DNA of 8,115 nt from Paracoccaceae bacterium (GTDB lineage Bacteria > Pseudomonadota > Alphaproteobacteria > Rhodobacterales > Rhodobacteraceae). Numbering within the stretch: position 1 is the first letter of the stretch; every line of letters begins with the position of its first letter. The DNA lies in assembly GCA_003561595.1 (NCBI GenBank), contig PWWF01000103.1:1-8115 (forward strand), read 5' to 3'. The notes under the pieces are model-generated. The model searched no databases, was not told the origin of the DNA, and was given only the letters and a program-made list of their open reading frames with translations. Below, one piece after another: positions 1-6,167 of the stretch. The position numbers and the translations under genes are program-made.

Positions 1-341
1 ACCGCATCGATCAGCACGAAGGAGGTGTCCGGGTAATCGGGCGCGACCTCTTCCAGCGTGGGGGCGTTCTGGAAGCCCATCACCACGATCGGGTCCGAAC
101 CAGCCTCGGCCATGCGGCGGGCGAATTGCACGCGCTGCGCGGCCGATTGCATCTCGATCTCGCGATAGCTGCCGCCGGTTTCCTCGCGCCAGCGCTCTGC
201 CCCGTTATAGGCCGCCTCGTTGAAGGATTTGTCGAACTTGCCGCCCAGATCGAAAATCAGCGCGGGCGAGTCGGCCTGCGCCATGCCAACGGTCAGGGCC
301 AGCGCTGATGCGGACAGGGCAAGGGGCTTGAGGGCTGTCAT
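1..341 (-). CDS. BMP-family ABC transporter substrate-binding protein (N-terminal part)
   Basis: Periplasmic solute-binding subunit of an ABC importer of the BMP/Med family (COG1744), whose studied members bind nucleosides or related compounds; the substrate here cannot be told. Only the first 113 residues are in the window; the C-terminus lies beyond the left edge. Residues 1-23 form a Sec signal peptide (positive start, hydrophobic core, MAQA end) probably cut before Asp24. No lipobox cysteine is present, so a soluble periplasmic protein is expected. The mature start contains the family's FDLGGKFDKSFNEAAYNGA stretch followed by a Rossmann-like half with PIVVMGFQNA. The ATG at 341-339 is chosen because a GGAG Shine-Dalgarno (354-351) lies 9 bases upstream; an ATG at 348 is out of frame. 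It lies downstream of rimI on the same strand but has its own promoter-like sequence. Permease and ATPase genes, if linked, would be off the left edge. Confidence 0.93.
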   Translation of the reverse strand, partial: MTALKPLALSASALALTVGMAQADSPALIFDLGGKFDKSFNEAAYNGAERWREETGGSYREIEMQSAAQRVQFARRMAEAGSDPIVVMGFQNAPTLEEVAPDYPDTSFVLIDA

Positions 342-435
342 CTGTCATCTCTCCTGTTGGGGCCCGGTCATTCAGGTCGGTGCCGGGTTCGGGGTTTGTG
401 ACGCGTCGCAGCGAAAAGCGCCGCAATCCTGCTCG

Positions 436-464
436 ATTAACGCCCTAATGTCAGCCATGGTCAA
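436..464 (-). promoter_or_regulatory. Putative sigma-70 promoter of the BMP-family gene
   Basis: On the minus strand TTGACC (464-459) and GTTAAT (441-436) are separated by 17 bases, matching the sigma-70 consensus at 5/6 and 4/6 positions. It lies about 95 bases upstream of the BMP-family start codon in the 160-base gap 342-501 after rimI, so this transporter gene is probably transcribed independently of the nfu-tsaB-rimI genes. Nothing else convincing was seen in this gap. Confidence 0.5.
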
Positions 465-501
465 CACCAAATTCACGGAAAGGATGTGCGCGCAGGCGGG
501 A

Positions 502-924
502 TCAGTCCAGCACTGCCTGAAAGACCAGCGCATCGCAGGGCGCGTGTCCCTTGCTGCGGTAATACCCTGGACGGCGCGCGCATTCGCGAAAGCCTGTCGC
601 GTGATAGAGCGCGATGGCCGGGGCATTGCTGGCCGCGACCTCCAGATAGCAGCGCTGCGCCCCTTTGCGGCGCATCGCCTCCAGCCCCCGCGAAAGCAGT
701 GCGCGCCCGACACCTGCGCGCCGCGCCTCTGGCGCGACGGCCAGCGTCAGCAACTCGGCCTCATCCAGCACAAGCCGGAACAGCGCAAAGCCTGTGAGCG
801 CAGGCCCCGACACCTCCAGATGGCAGGCCAGATCGGCGAGGGATGCGGCAAAGCTCTCGGCGCTCCAGGGCGGGGGGATGGTGAAGCAGCGCGCATGCAG
901 CGCGGCCAGCGCCTGCGCGGTCAT
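502..924 (-). CDS. rimI: Ribosomal protein S18-alanine N-acetyltransferase RimI
   Basis: Cytoplasmic GNAT-fold enzyme that acetylates the N-terminal alanine of ribosomal protein S18 using acetyl-CoA. The product is 140 residues, slightly shorter than typical RimI (about 148-160). The acetyl-CoA loop is RRAGVG at residues 68-73, preceded by the beta-4 strand LLTLAVAPEARR. Motif B follows as LEVAASNAPAIALYHATGF (94-112), with the usual N-x-x-A-x-x-L-Y pattern. The C-terminal GYYRSKG and DALVF segments also fit RimI. The ATG (924-922) overlaps the TGA stop of tsaB as ATGA, indicating translational coupling. The tsaB-rimI adjacency is common in bacteria and supports this name over a generic GNAT. 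Other GNAT substrates remain possible. Confidence 0.93.
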   Translation of the reverse strand: MTAQALAALHARCFTIPPPWSAESFAASLADLACHLEVSGPALTGFALFRLVLDEAELLTLAVAPEARRAGVGRALLSRGLEAMRRKGAQRCYLEVAASNAPAIALYHATGFRECARRPGYYRSKGHAPCDALVFQAVLD

Positions 925-1568
925 GGCAAAAGCACGGGCGGCGGGTCCGAGGGCGGCGCGGCATCCGGGCCGCGCAGATAAAGCGGTGCCGGGCGCGTAT
1001 GCGGCGCATCGTCCAGCCGCGTGCGGGCCACGCGCGCGATCCCTTCGGCCAGCGCGTAGCGCGCGGCAAGCACCGGCTGGCCCGTGCGTGCGCGGGTCGC
1101 ATCCGCCGCGCTGCCCACAAGGGGCAGATCGCGCGGCAGATCAAGCGTGTCTGCGTCCTGCAAAGCGGGCGCGACGGGGTTCGCGCCAAAGCCCTGCAGA
1201 TAAACCTGCCCGCGCCGCGCCTCTTCCACCACACAGACGGGGCGCGGCACACCACAGGCACGCGCGTCGAACACCGCGACCCCGATGGCCGGGCAGCCCA
1301 GCCCCAGGGCCAGCCCGCGCGCGGCGGATACGGCAATGCGCACCCCGGTAAAATTGCCCGGCCCCACGCCCACGGCCAGCGCATCCAGATCGCCCCAACC
1401 GACCCCGCCTGCGGCAAGCACCTGCTCCAGCAGTGGCATCAGACGTTCGGTCTGCCCCTTGGCCATCGGCTCTTGCGCTTCGGCCAGCAGATCGTCGCCC
1501 CGCAGCAAAGCGGCCGCGCAATGCGCGGCCGATGTGTCAAACGCCAGAATCAGCGGGTCAGACGGCAA
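921..1568 (-). CDS. tsaB: tRNA threonylcarbamoyladenosine biosynthesis protein TsaB
   Basis: TsaB (YeaZ) is the ASKHA-fold partner that dimerises with TsaD and, with TsaE and TsaC, makes N6-threonylcarbamoyladenosine at position 37 of ANN-decoding tRNAs in the cytoplasm. The 215-residue product has the N-terminal ILAFDTSAAHCAAAL phosphate-1-like strand, the QTERLMPLLEQVL helix, and the diagnostic GVGPGNFTGVRI (67-78; usual form GPGSFTGxR). It ends with the PLYLRGPDAAPP segment typical of alphaproteobacterial TsaB. No ATG is available: the frame has a TGA just upstream, and TTG at 1568-1566 is the plausible start, with GAGG 9 bases before it. The start lies inside the last 11 bases of nfu, so the two are probably coupled. 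The other t6A genes are not in the window. Confidence 0.95.
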   Translation of the reverse strand: MPSDPLILAFDTSAAHCAAALLRGDDLLAEAQEPMAKGQTERLMPLLEQVLAAGGVGWGDLDALAVGVGPGNFTGVRIAVSAARGLALGLGCPAIGVAVFDARACGVPRPVCVVEEARRGQVYLQGFGANPVAPALQDADTLDLPRDLPLVGSAADATRARTGQPVLAARYALAEGIARVARTRLDDAPHTRPAPLYLRGPDAAPPSDPPPVLLP

Positions 1569-2115
1569 CCGGGCGCACCTCGGTCACTTCGGGGATGTAA
1601 TGGCGCAGCAGATTCTCGATCCCCATTTTCAGCGTCATGGTCGAGGACGGGCAGCCCGCGCAGGCGCCTTTCATGTGCAGATAGACCACGCCGCGTTCAA
1701 ACCCGTGAAAGGTGATGTCGCCGCCATCCTGCGCGACAGCAGGGCGCACGCGCGTATCCAGCAATTCCTTGATCTGGCCCACAATCTCGCCATCGGGGCC
1801 ATCATGGGCGGCATGGCCTTCCTCGGCCTCGCCCTCCATCACCGGGGCGCCGGACTGGAAATGCTCCATGATCGCGCCCAGCAGTTCGGGCTTGATATGC
1901 GCCCAGTCCACCGCGTCATGCTTGGTCACGGTCACGAAATCGCTGCCCAGAAACACGCCTGTCACGCCCGACACACCAAACAGCCTGCGCGCCAGCGGAG
2001 ATGTGTCCGCCGCATCGGCATTGGGAAAATCGGCAGTGCCCATGCCCAGCACGTCCTGCCCGGGCAGGAATTTCAGCGTGGCCGGGTTGGGCGTGGATTC
2101 GGTCTGGATGAACAT
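1558..2115 (-). CDS. NifU-family Fe-S carrier protein (Nfu type)
   Basis: Scaffold/carrier that receives an iron-sulfur cluster and delivers it to client apoproteins. The product is 185 residues with two domains. The Nfu N-terminal domain (about 1-88) opens with MFIQTESTPNPATLKFLPG, the signature shared with mitochondrial NFU1. An acidic linker (about 93-108) leads to the NifU-like C-terminal domain (about 110-180) with the cluster-binding C152-x-x-C155 in GACAGCPSSTMTLKMGIE. ATG 2115-2113 is chosen because the homology begins there and AGGAG (2128-2124) lies 8 bases upstream; the frame stays open 43 codons further upstream but that stretch is the intergenic region. It is first in a tightly packed series with tsaB and rimI. 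E. coli NfuA has a different, degenerate A-type N-terminal domain, so the symbol nfuA is not assigned. Confidence 0.95.
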   Translation of the reverse strand: MFIQTESTPNPATLKFLPGQDVLGMGTADFPNADAADTSPLARRLFGVSGVTGVFLGSDFVTVTKHDAVDWAHIKPELLGAIMEHFQSGAPVMEGEAEEGHAAHDGPDGEIVGQIKELLDTRVRPAVAQDGGDITFHGFERGVVYLHMKGACAGCPSSTMTLKMGIENLLRHYIPEVTEVRPVAV

Positions 2116-2140
2116 GGCGCATACTCCTGTCTTTGCAGGG

Positions 2141-2169
2141 GATATGCGCCCTGCCCCCATGCCTGTCAA
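2141..2169 (-). promoter_or_regulatory. Putative sigma-70 promoter of nfu-tsaB-rimI
   Basis: On the minus strand a perfect TTGACA (2169-2164) is followed after 17 bases by CATATC (2146-2141; 3/6 to TATAAT). Transcription would begin near 2134, giving a leader of about 20 bases that contains the AGGAG ribosome site of nfu. Confidence 0.6.
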
Positions 2170-2192
2170 CCCAGGGCGCCCCTGCCTTGACA
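2164..2192. repeat. Inverted repeat TGTCAA-N17-TTGACA between nfu and the threonine aldolase gene
   Basis: TGTCAA at 2164-2169 and TTGACA at 2187-2192 are perfect inverted copies 17 bases apart, with a further GGGCGCCC palindrome (2174-2181) between them. Read outward, each copy is a consensus -35 box pointing at the flanking gene (nfu to the left, threonine aldolase to the right). The symmetry may simply reflect two divergent promoters or may be an operator. Confidence 0.45.
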
Positions 2193-2215
2193 GCGCGCGC
2201 GCGCTCGCGCATTGG
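2187..2215 (+). promoter_or_regulatory. Possible weak promoter of the threonine aldolase gene
   Basis: A perfect -35 TTGACA (2187-2192) lies upstream of the threonine aldolase gene, but the matching -10 position (2210-2215, CATTGG) is poor. If used, transcription would start at about the ATG at 2222, which would suit a leaderless message, because no strong Shine-Dalgarno precedes that ATG. Confidence 0.3.
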
Positions 2216-2221
2216 CGGTGG

Positions 2222-3268
2222 ATGTATTTTGCCTCTGACAACACCTCTGGCCTGCCGCCTGAAATCTGGGATGCGCTGCGTCAGGCCGATGCGGGGTATG
2301 CCGCGGGCTATGGCGGCGATGACCTGACAAAGCACCTGCGCGACCGCCTGCGCCGCATCTTTGAGGCGCCCGAGGCCGAGGTCTATCTTGTCACCACCGG
2401 CAGTGCCGCGAACGCGCTGGCGCTGGCCACGCTGACCCCGCCATGGGGGGCAATCTATTGCCACCCGCTGGCCCATATCGAGGTTGATGAATGCGGCGCG
2501 CCCGAATTCTACACAAACGGCGCGAAACTGGCGCATGTCGCGGGCGATGATGGCAAGATCGCGCCCGATGCCCTGAAAGCAAAGCTGGCAGCGTCAGGGC
2601 GCGGCAATGTCCATAACGTGCAGCCCGGCGCAGTCAGCATGACCAACCTGACCGAATGCGGCACCCGCTATTCAGTGGCCGAGATCACGGCACTGGCGCG
2701 CATCGCCCATGACCACGGCCTGCCCGTGCATCTGGACGGCGCGCGTTTTGTCAATGCGCTGGTCGCGGAAGGGTGCAGCCCCGCCGATCTGAGCTGGCGC
2801 GCGGGCGTCGATGCGTTGGTTCTGGGGGGCACCAAGAACGGGCTGATGGGGGTCGAGGCCGTGATCCTGTTCGACCCGGCGCGCGCGTGGGAGTTTCAGT
2901 TGCGTCGCAAGCGCGCGGGTCATCTGTGGTCCAAGCACCGCTATCTGGCCGCGCAGATGCTGGCCTGGCTGGAGGATGATCTGTGGCTGCGTCTGGCGCG
3001 CCATGCCAATGAGATGGCCGCCACGCTGGAAGCGGGCCTGCCAGAGGGGGCGCTGATGTTCCCGCGCGGCGGCAACATGCTGTTCGCGCGCCTCAGCCGC
3101 GCCACCCATGCCGCGCTGCAAGCCGCCCATGCGCAGTATTTCCTGTGGCCCGATACCCAGACGCTGGACGGGCCAGAGCATGCGCCCGCCAGCGCGCGGC
3201 TGGTCACCTCATGGTCCACCACGCCCGAGCACGTCGCGCAATTCCTGTCACATTTGCCCCGCGCTTAG
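2222..3268 (+). CDS. Low-specificity L-threonine aldolase (PLP-dependent, fold type I)
   Basis: Cytoplasmic pyridoxal-phosphate enzyme of the beta-eliminating lyase/threonine aldolase family (LtaE-like), cleaving L-threonine or L-allo-threonine to glycine and acetaldehyde. The product is 348 residues, close to the usual 330-350. It begins MYFASDNTSG (family FxSDN motif). The PLP-phosphate loop is TTGSAANALAL (58-68), the ring-stacking histidine is H84 in PLAHIEVDECGAPEF, the aspartate pairing with the pyridine nitrogen is D172 in HLDGARFVNA, and the Schiff-base lysine is K205 in LGGTKNGLMGVEAV. The ATG at 2222 is chosen from the homology start; the long open frame upstream only reads antisense through nfu. 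Its end overlaps the convergent ChaC-like gene by 21 bases. Related beta-eliminating lyases share these motifs, so exact substrate preference is inferred. Confidence 0.92.
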   Translation: MYFASDNTSGLPPEIWDALRQADAGYAAGYGGDDLTKHLRDRLRRIFEAPEAEVYLVTTGSAANALALATLTPPWGAIYCHPLAHIEVDECGAPEFYTNGAKLAHVAGDDGKIAPDALKAKLAASGRGNVHNVQPGAVSMTNLTECGTRYSVAEITALARIAHDHGLPVHLDGARFVNALVAEGCSPADLSWRAGVDALVLGGTKNGLMGVEAVILFDPARAWEFQLRRKRAGHLWSKHRYLAAQMLAWLEDDLWLRLARHANEMAATLEAGLPEGALMFPRGGNMLFARLSRATHAALQAAHAQYFLWPDTQTLDGPEHAPASARLVTSWSTTPEHVAQFLSHLPRA

Positions 3269-3799
3269 GATCTCGCGCACCCGCGCGGCCAGCCAGTCAA
3301 GCTGCGGGTCGCGCAGGCCCAGATCGGCCAAATGCGCGGCGGTGTTGAACAGATAGGCCGCGTTCGGCCCCCGCCCGCCCACGGCGCGGGCGATGATCCG
3401 GGCCTGATCTTCCAGCGTCATGCCGCCGCAATACTGGTCATGCTCGCGGTCGATGACATAGGCCACGGCCTCGACCTGCGGGCCATGCGCCAAGGTGATG
3501 GTCTGGCGGGTTTCCAGATAGGCGGCTGAGATCAATTCGCGCGCGCGCAGATATTCCAGCGTTTCATCGGCAATCGGGGCGGGCACCTCGAACGCGACCC
3601 CGTCGCAGCCCCCTTCCCCCGCATCCAGCGCCAGCACCAGACCGGGGGCGTCGGGCGTGCCGCGATGGTGGATGGAGTGCATGCAGAAGGACCGTTCATA
3701 CCCGTTCAGCCGCGCGATATGGCGGCTGGCATAGGCAAAACCCGGCTGCCAGACCAGAGAGCCATAGCCAAAGACCCAAATCGCGCCATTCTCCTGCAT
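3248..3799 (-). CDS. ChaC-type gamma-glutamylcyclotransferase
   Basis: Cytoplasmic enzyme of the ChaC/GGCT fold, in characterised members degrading glutathione to 5-oxoproline and Cys-Gly. The product is 183 residues, a normal ChaC length. The substrate loop is WVFGYGSLVWQPGF (8-21) containing the YGSL signature; RSFCMHSIHHRGTPDAPGLVL and the glycine-rich GGCDGVAFEV follow. The likely catalytic glutamate is E88 in YLRARELISAAY, and the C-terminal GGRGPNAAYLFNTAAHL is typical. At residue 148 alanine sits where many relatives, as I recall them, have glutamate (GPNxEYL). ATG 3799-3797 is chosen because homology starts there and AAAGGA lies 10 bases upstream; a longer frame would overlap the divergent DUF2125 gene. 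Whether glutathione is the natural substrate is inferred from family. Confidence 0.93.
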   Translation of the reverse strand: MQENGAIWVFGYGSLVWQPGFAYASRHIARLNGYERSFCMHSIHHRGTPDAPGLVLALDAGEGGCDGVAFEVPAPIADETLEYLRARELISAAYLETRQTITLAHGPQVEAVAYVIDREHDQYCGGMTLEDQARIIARAVGGRGPNAAYLFNTAAHLADLGLRDPQLDWLAARVREILSAGQM

Positions 3800-3826
3800 G
3801 TGTGACTGGTCCTTTGCCGTGTTGCG

Positions 3827-3855
3827 GGTGTAATGGGGCGGTGTGTAACGGGCAA
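3827..3855 (-). promoter_or_regulatory. Weak promoter candidate for the ChaC-like gene
   Basis: The 83-base divergent gap 3800-3882 must serve both the ChaC-like and DUF2125 genes. On the minus strand TTGCCC (3855-3850) and TACACC (3832-3827) have a 17-base spacing but match the consensus only partly. No clear plus-strand promoter was seen; TTGCGG (3822-3827) followed by TGTAAC (3844-3849) is equally weak. Confidence 0.22.
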
Positions 3856-3882
3856 AGCGAGTGACGGAAAGAGAGGGATGCG

Positions 3883-4818
3883 ATGCGCATGCTGGTTCTG
3901 AGCCTTGTCGCGCTGGGGGCGCTGTTTGGCGGCTATTGGTCGCTGGGGGCCTATCTGGGCGGCACGCAGGCCGCTGCCATGTTGCAGGGCACGCCGGAAC
4001 TGTCGGGGCGCGTGGCCTCACTTGGCGGGTTTCCGCAGCGCTTCGAGGTGACACTGGAAGAGCCGCGCTGGCAGAGTGAGGGAGTGTCATGGCGGGCCGA
4101 GGAGGTCAGGCTGCACGCCGCCACCCTGCGCCCCACGACACTCCGCGCCGATATCTCGCCCCTGCAGAACCTGACCCTTGGCGGGCTGTCCCACGCCATT
4201 GAGGCGCAGGACTTGACCGGCGAGATCACGCTGGGGCTGGATCGCAGCGTCCGGGCTGCAACAGTCGATATGGCCGACGCCCGGTTCGACCCGGCCCTGG
4301 GCCTGTCCGCACTTGGCCCCCTGACCGCCCGCCTGACCCATGTCGAGGATGCGCGCTATGACATCGCGCTGCAGGCCGATGCGCTGGACCTGCCGCCGCT
4401 GCCACTCTTTGCCGATCCTGACAGCGCGGATCTGACCGGGGCGCTGCGCCTCGCAGGGCAGATCACGCTGACTGAGGCACTGCAGATCGGCGCGCCCGCC
4501 CGTGATCTGCGCCAGCTGGACCTGTCGGACATGGTGCTGCAACTGGGCGATCTGGATATCGGCCTGTCAGGCACGGTGGACCGCGATACCACCGGGCTGC
4601 TGGACGGGACGATCCGGCTGCACCTGTCGGATTGGCAGGTGCTGCACCGGCTGCTGCGCGAAACGGGGTTGCTCTCACCGGATGAGGCGCAACTGGCTGC
4701 CATGCTGTTGGGATCGCAGGCCGAGGCGGGTGGCACCGCGATCACGCTGGACCTGACCCTGACCCGTTCGGCGCTGGCCTTTGGCCCATTCACGCTGGTC
4801 CAGTTACCGCCGCTGTAA
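3883..4818 (+). CDS. DUF2125 domain-containing envelope protein
   Basis: Function unknown. The 311-residue product has one hydrophobic N-terminal segment (about residues 3-25), either an uncleaved anchor or a signal peptide; no clear cleavage site is seen. The rest should lie in the periplasm. GFPQRFE at 49-55 matches the GFPxRF hallmark of DUF2125, a family I know mainly from alphaproteobacteria. After it, alternating strands with repeated Leu-x-Leu and Asp-Leu patterns (for example LSDMVLQLGDLDIGLSGTVD, about residues 214-233) suggest an extended beta-rich repeat fold, as in AsmA/lipid-transfer-like proteins; that comparison is only an impression. ATG 3883 has GAGAGGG (3871-3877) 5 bases upstream; an in-frame ATG at 3889 is also possible. 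It is divergent from the ChaC-like gene and ends 15 bases inside the convergent VanZ-like gene. Confidence 0.85.
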   Translation: MRMLVLSLVALGALFGGYWSLGAYLGGTQAAAMLQGTPELSGRVASLGGFPQRFEVTLEEPRWQSEGVSWRAEEVRLHAATLRPTTLRADISPLQNLTLGGLSHAIEAQDLTGEITLGLDRSVRAATVDMADARFDPALGLSALGPLTARLTHVEDARYDIALQADALDLPPLPLFADPDSADLTGALRLAGQITLTEALQIGAPARDLRQLDLSDMVLQLGDLDIGLSGTVDRDTTGLLDGTIRLHLSDWQVLHRLLRETGLLSPDEAQLAAMLLGSQAEAGGTAITLDLTLTRSALAFGPFTLVQLPPL

Positions 4819-4831
4819 CCAGCGGCGGTGA
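4804..4831. terminator. Hairpin shared by convergent DUF2125 and VanZ-like gene ends
   Basis: ACCGCCGCTG (4806-4815) and CAGCGGCGGT (4820-4829) form a perfect 10-base-pair stem with a 4-base loop, extendable by a U-G and a U-A pair to 4804-4831. The loop holds the DUF2125 TAA stop (4816-4818) and the left foot holds the VanZ-like stop (4806-4804). No T tract follows on either strand, so it is not a classic intrinsic terminator; it may end or stabilise both transcripts. Confidence 0.5.
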
Positions 4832-5169
4832 ATCATATGCGCGACCGGCACCGCCGCAATCGCGCCCACGGCATTCGCCAGCATGTCGTACCATTCGAAC
4901 CCGCGCCCGAAATAGGGCTGGATCCCTTCCAGCAACGCCCCGTAGCCAATGGCCAGCGGCACGACCCAGACCCACCAGCGGGGCCGGACACTCAGGATCG
5001 GCAACACCAGCGCAAAGAACAGCAGGAAATGCGCCACCTTGTCGATGAAACCCGGCGCGGATGAGGGCGCTTCGGGCGATGGAATCAGCAACAGCACCAG
5101 CACGACAAGCGCCAGCACCGCTGATCCCGTCGCCCCATACACCATTCGCCTGCGGTATTCTGCGCGCAC
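4804..5169 (-). CDS. VanZ-like integral membrane protein
   Basis: Small inner-membrane protein of the VanZ-like family, whose role in most bacteria is unknown (the namesake gives low-level teicoplanin resistance). From the proposed GTG start it has 121 residues and about four membrane segments: 10-30, 45-60, 65-82 and 96-113. Family residues are visible in FIDKVAHFLLFFAL (41-54), LLEGIQPYFGRGFEWYDMLANAVGA (79-103, the E-x-x-Q...R...D-x-x-x-N pattern) and a basic C-terminal tail. The start is uncertain: GTG 5169-5167 has AAGGGG about 8 bases upstream and is preferred, ATG at 5145 has poor spacing, and TTG at 5235 overlaps the rpoH stop and adds a low-complexity, non-conserved stretch. It follows rpoH on the same strand after 62 bases, so it may be co-transcribed with it. 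Confidence 0.78.
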   Translation of the reverse strand: MRAEYRRRMVYGATGSAVLALVVLVLLLIPSPEAPSSAPGFIDKVAHFLLFFALVLPILSVRPRWWVWVVPLAIGYGALLEGIQPYFGRGFEWYDMLANAVGAIAAVPVAHMIHRRWLQRR

Positions 5170-5189
5170 TGCCCCTGCCCCTTGCCTGA

Positions 5190-5224
5190 CGGTCTGCTGA
5201 CCGCCTGCCCTTGCACGACCGTGC
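5190..5224 (-). repeat. Two short hairpins between rpoH and the VanZ-like gene
   Basis: CGGTC-TGCT-GACCG (5190-5203) and GCAC-GACC-GTGC (5213-5224) are small perfect hairpins just after the rpoH stop codon, with no T tract. They could weaken or stabilise read-through from rpoH, but hairpins this short are common in GC-rich DNA. Confidence 0.25.
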
Positions 5225-5231
5225 GGGGGGT

Positions 5232-6086
5232 TCAAGCAGGAACTGCGGCAGGCTCGGCCCGGTGCATCTGTGCGCGGATCCGCGCCATGGCGCGGTCTTC
5301 CAACTGGCGCACACGCTCTTTCGAGATGCCCAGATCGGTGCCGATCTCTGACAGCGTGCGGGGCGTGTCCTGCAGATGCCGTTCTGCAATGATGCGCTGT
5401 TCGCGCTCGGGCAATGTGCGCACGGCATCATGCAGAAGCTGGCGGCGGTGATCCAGTTCCATCCGGTCCAGCACCGTGCTTTCCGTGGCCGCGCCATCAT
5501 CCTCGATCGCATCCAGCCATTCGCGCCCGTCCTCGCCCTCGGATTGGGGGGTGTTCAGCGACAGGTCCTGCCCGGCCATCCGGCCCAGCATGATCTCGAC
5601 CTGGTGTTCGGGCACATCCAGTTCGCGCGCGACCTGGGCCGACAGCGCCTCGCGCCGGATCTCGCCATCTTCCAGCTTGGCCAGTGTCTTGCGCAGATGA
5701 AAGAACAGTTTCTTCTGGTTGGCATTGGTCGCGGTGCGCACCACCGACCAGTTGCGCATGACATATTCCTGCATGGAAGCGCGGATCCACCAGGCCGCAT
5801 AGGTCGAGAAGCGCGCGCCATTCTCGGGGTCGAACTTCTCGGCGGCGCGCATCAGGCCCAGATTGCCCTGCTGGATCAGGTCATCCATACCGATCCCGTA
5901 GCGGCGAAACCGCGTGGCCACCGAAATCGCCAGCCGACCGTAAGCCGTGATCAGCCGGTGCAGCGCCTGTTCATCGCGATGATCGCGCCAGGCGATGGCC
6001 AGTTGCAGTTCGGTATCGGCGGCCAGCAGCTCGCGCGACATGGCGTTACGGATAAAACGGCTTGTATGCGGGTCTCGGGGTGTCAT
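5232..6086 (-). CDS. rpoH: RNA polymerase sigma factor RpoH (sigma-32 family, RpoHII-like)
   Basis: Alternative sigma factor that directs RNA polymerase to heat-shock or oxidative-stress promoters. The 284-residue product has region 2 with DLIQQGNLGLMRAAEKFDP (69-87, core binding) and FSTYAAWWIRASMQEYVMRNW (93-113, -10 recognition). The RpoH box QKKLFFHLRK (124-133) singles out the sigma-32 group. Region 4.2 carries the helix-turn-helix TLSEIGTDLGISKERVRQLE (244-263). Its N-terminus and DERALHxL-like segment (DEQALHRLITA) look closer to the RpoHII branch, linked in Rhodobacter to singlet-oxygen responses, than to RpoHI; this assignment is from memory of the families. ATG 6086-6084 is chosen because homology begins there, with ACAGG 5-6 bases upstream. 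A longer open frame would run into the divergent regulator gene. The VanZ-like gene lies downstream. Confidence 0.97.
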   Translation of the reverse strand: MTPRDPHTSRFIRNAMSRELLAADTELQLAIAWRDHRDEQALHRLITAYGRLAISVATRFRRYGIGMDDLIQQGNLGLMRAAEKFDPENGARFSTYAAWWIRASMQEYVMRNWSVVRTATNANQKKLFFHLRKTLAKLEDGEIRREALSAQVARELDVPEHQVEIMLGRMAGQDLSLNTPQSEGEDGREWLDAIEDDGAATESTVLDRMELDHRRQLLHDAVRTLPEREQRIIAERHLQDTPRTLSEIGTDLGISKERVRQLEDRAMARIRAQMHRAEPAAVPA

Positions 6087-6099
6087 GGTAACCTGTCCA

Positions 6100-6135
6100 G
6101 ATAGCAGCGAGTCGATATTGTTTCGAATCGCTATC
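6100..6135. repeat. Imperfect inverted repeat over the rpoH -10 and transcript start
   Basis: GATAGCAGCGAGTCGA (6100-6115) and TCGAATCGCTATC (6123-6135) are inverted copies around a 7-base centre. They pair over 12 positions with one mismatch and one 3-base bulge (AGC doubled in the left arm). The right arm coincides with the proposed rpoH -10 element. It may be an operator or, if transcribed from further upstream, a leader hairpin. Confidence 0.5.
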
Positions 6136-6157
6136 ACTTTGCGCGGCAACTTGTCAA
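6130..6157 (-). promoter_or_regulatory. Putative promoter of rpoH
   Basis: On the minus strand a perfect TTGACA (6157-6152) is followed after 16 bases by GATAGC (6135-6130; 3/6 to TATAAT). Transcription would start near 6123, giving a leader of about 37 bases. No convincing RpoE- or RpoH-type promoter was recognised by eye. Confidence 0.45.
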
Positions 6158-6167
6158 TCACGACAAG
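6150..6167. repeat. Perfect 6-6-6 inverted repeat, candidate operator
   Basis: CTTGTC (6150-6155), spacer AATCAC, GACAAG (6162-6167). The 18-base size is in the range of MarR-type operators, and the repeat covers the -35 boxes of both the rpoH and the divergent regulator promoters. Binding there would block both genes. Identification as an operator is inference. Confidence 0.4.

Noticed and set aside
346..348. ATG at 348 as start of the BMP-family protein
   Set aside because: Out of frame with the signal peptide and only two bases from the Shine-Dalgarno.
220..981. Long plus-strand open frame of 253 residues
   Set aside because: Shadow of rimI and the BMP-family gene in GC-rich DNA; Arg/Ala/Gln-rich, no recognisable motif. 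The same applies to frames at 665-1351, 999-1715 and 1285-2190.
2192..2210. Alternating CG run upstream of the threonine aldolase gene (possible Z-DNA)
   Set aside because: Short GC alternations are expected in DNA of this composition and nothing else supports a role.
1712..2221. N-terminal extension of the threonine aldolase frame to 518 residues
   Set aside because: It reads antisense through nfu and the promoter region; family homology begins at MYFASDN (2222).
1916..2536. Minus-strand open frame of 206 residues
   Set aside because: Overlaps nfu in another frame and is antisense to the threonine aldolase; no family features.
3800..4090. Longer ChaC-like frame starting at 4090
   Set aside because: The extra 97 residues are antisense to the DUF2125 gene, are rich in Pro/Arg/Ala, and precede the family start and its ribosome site.
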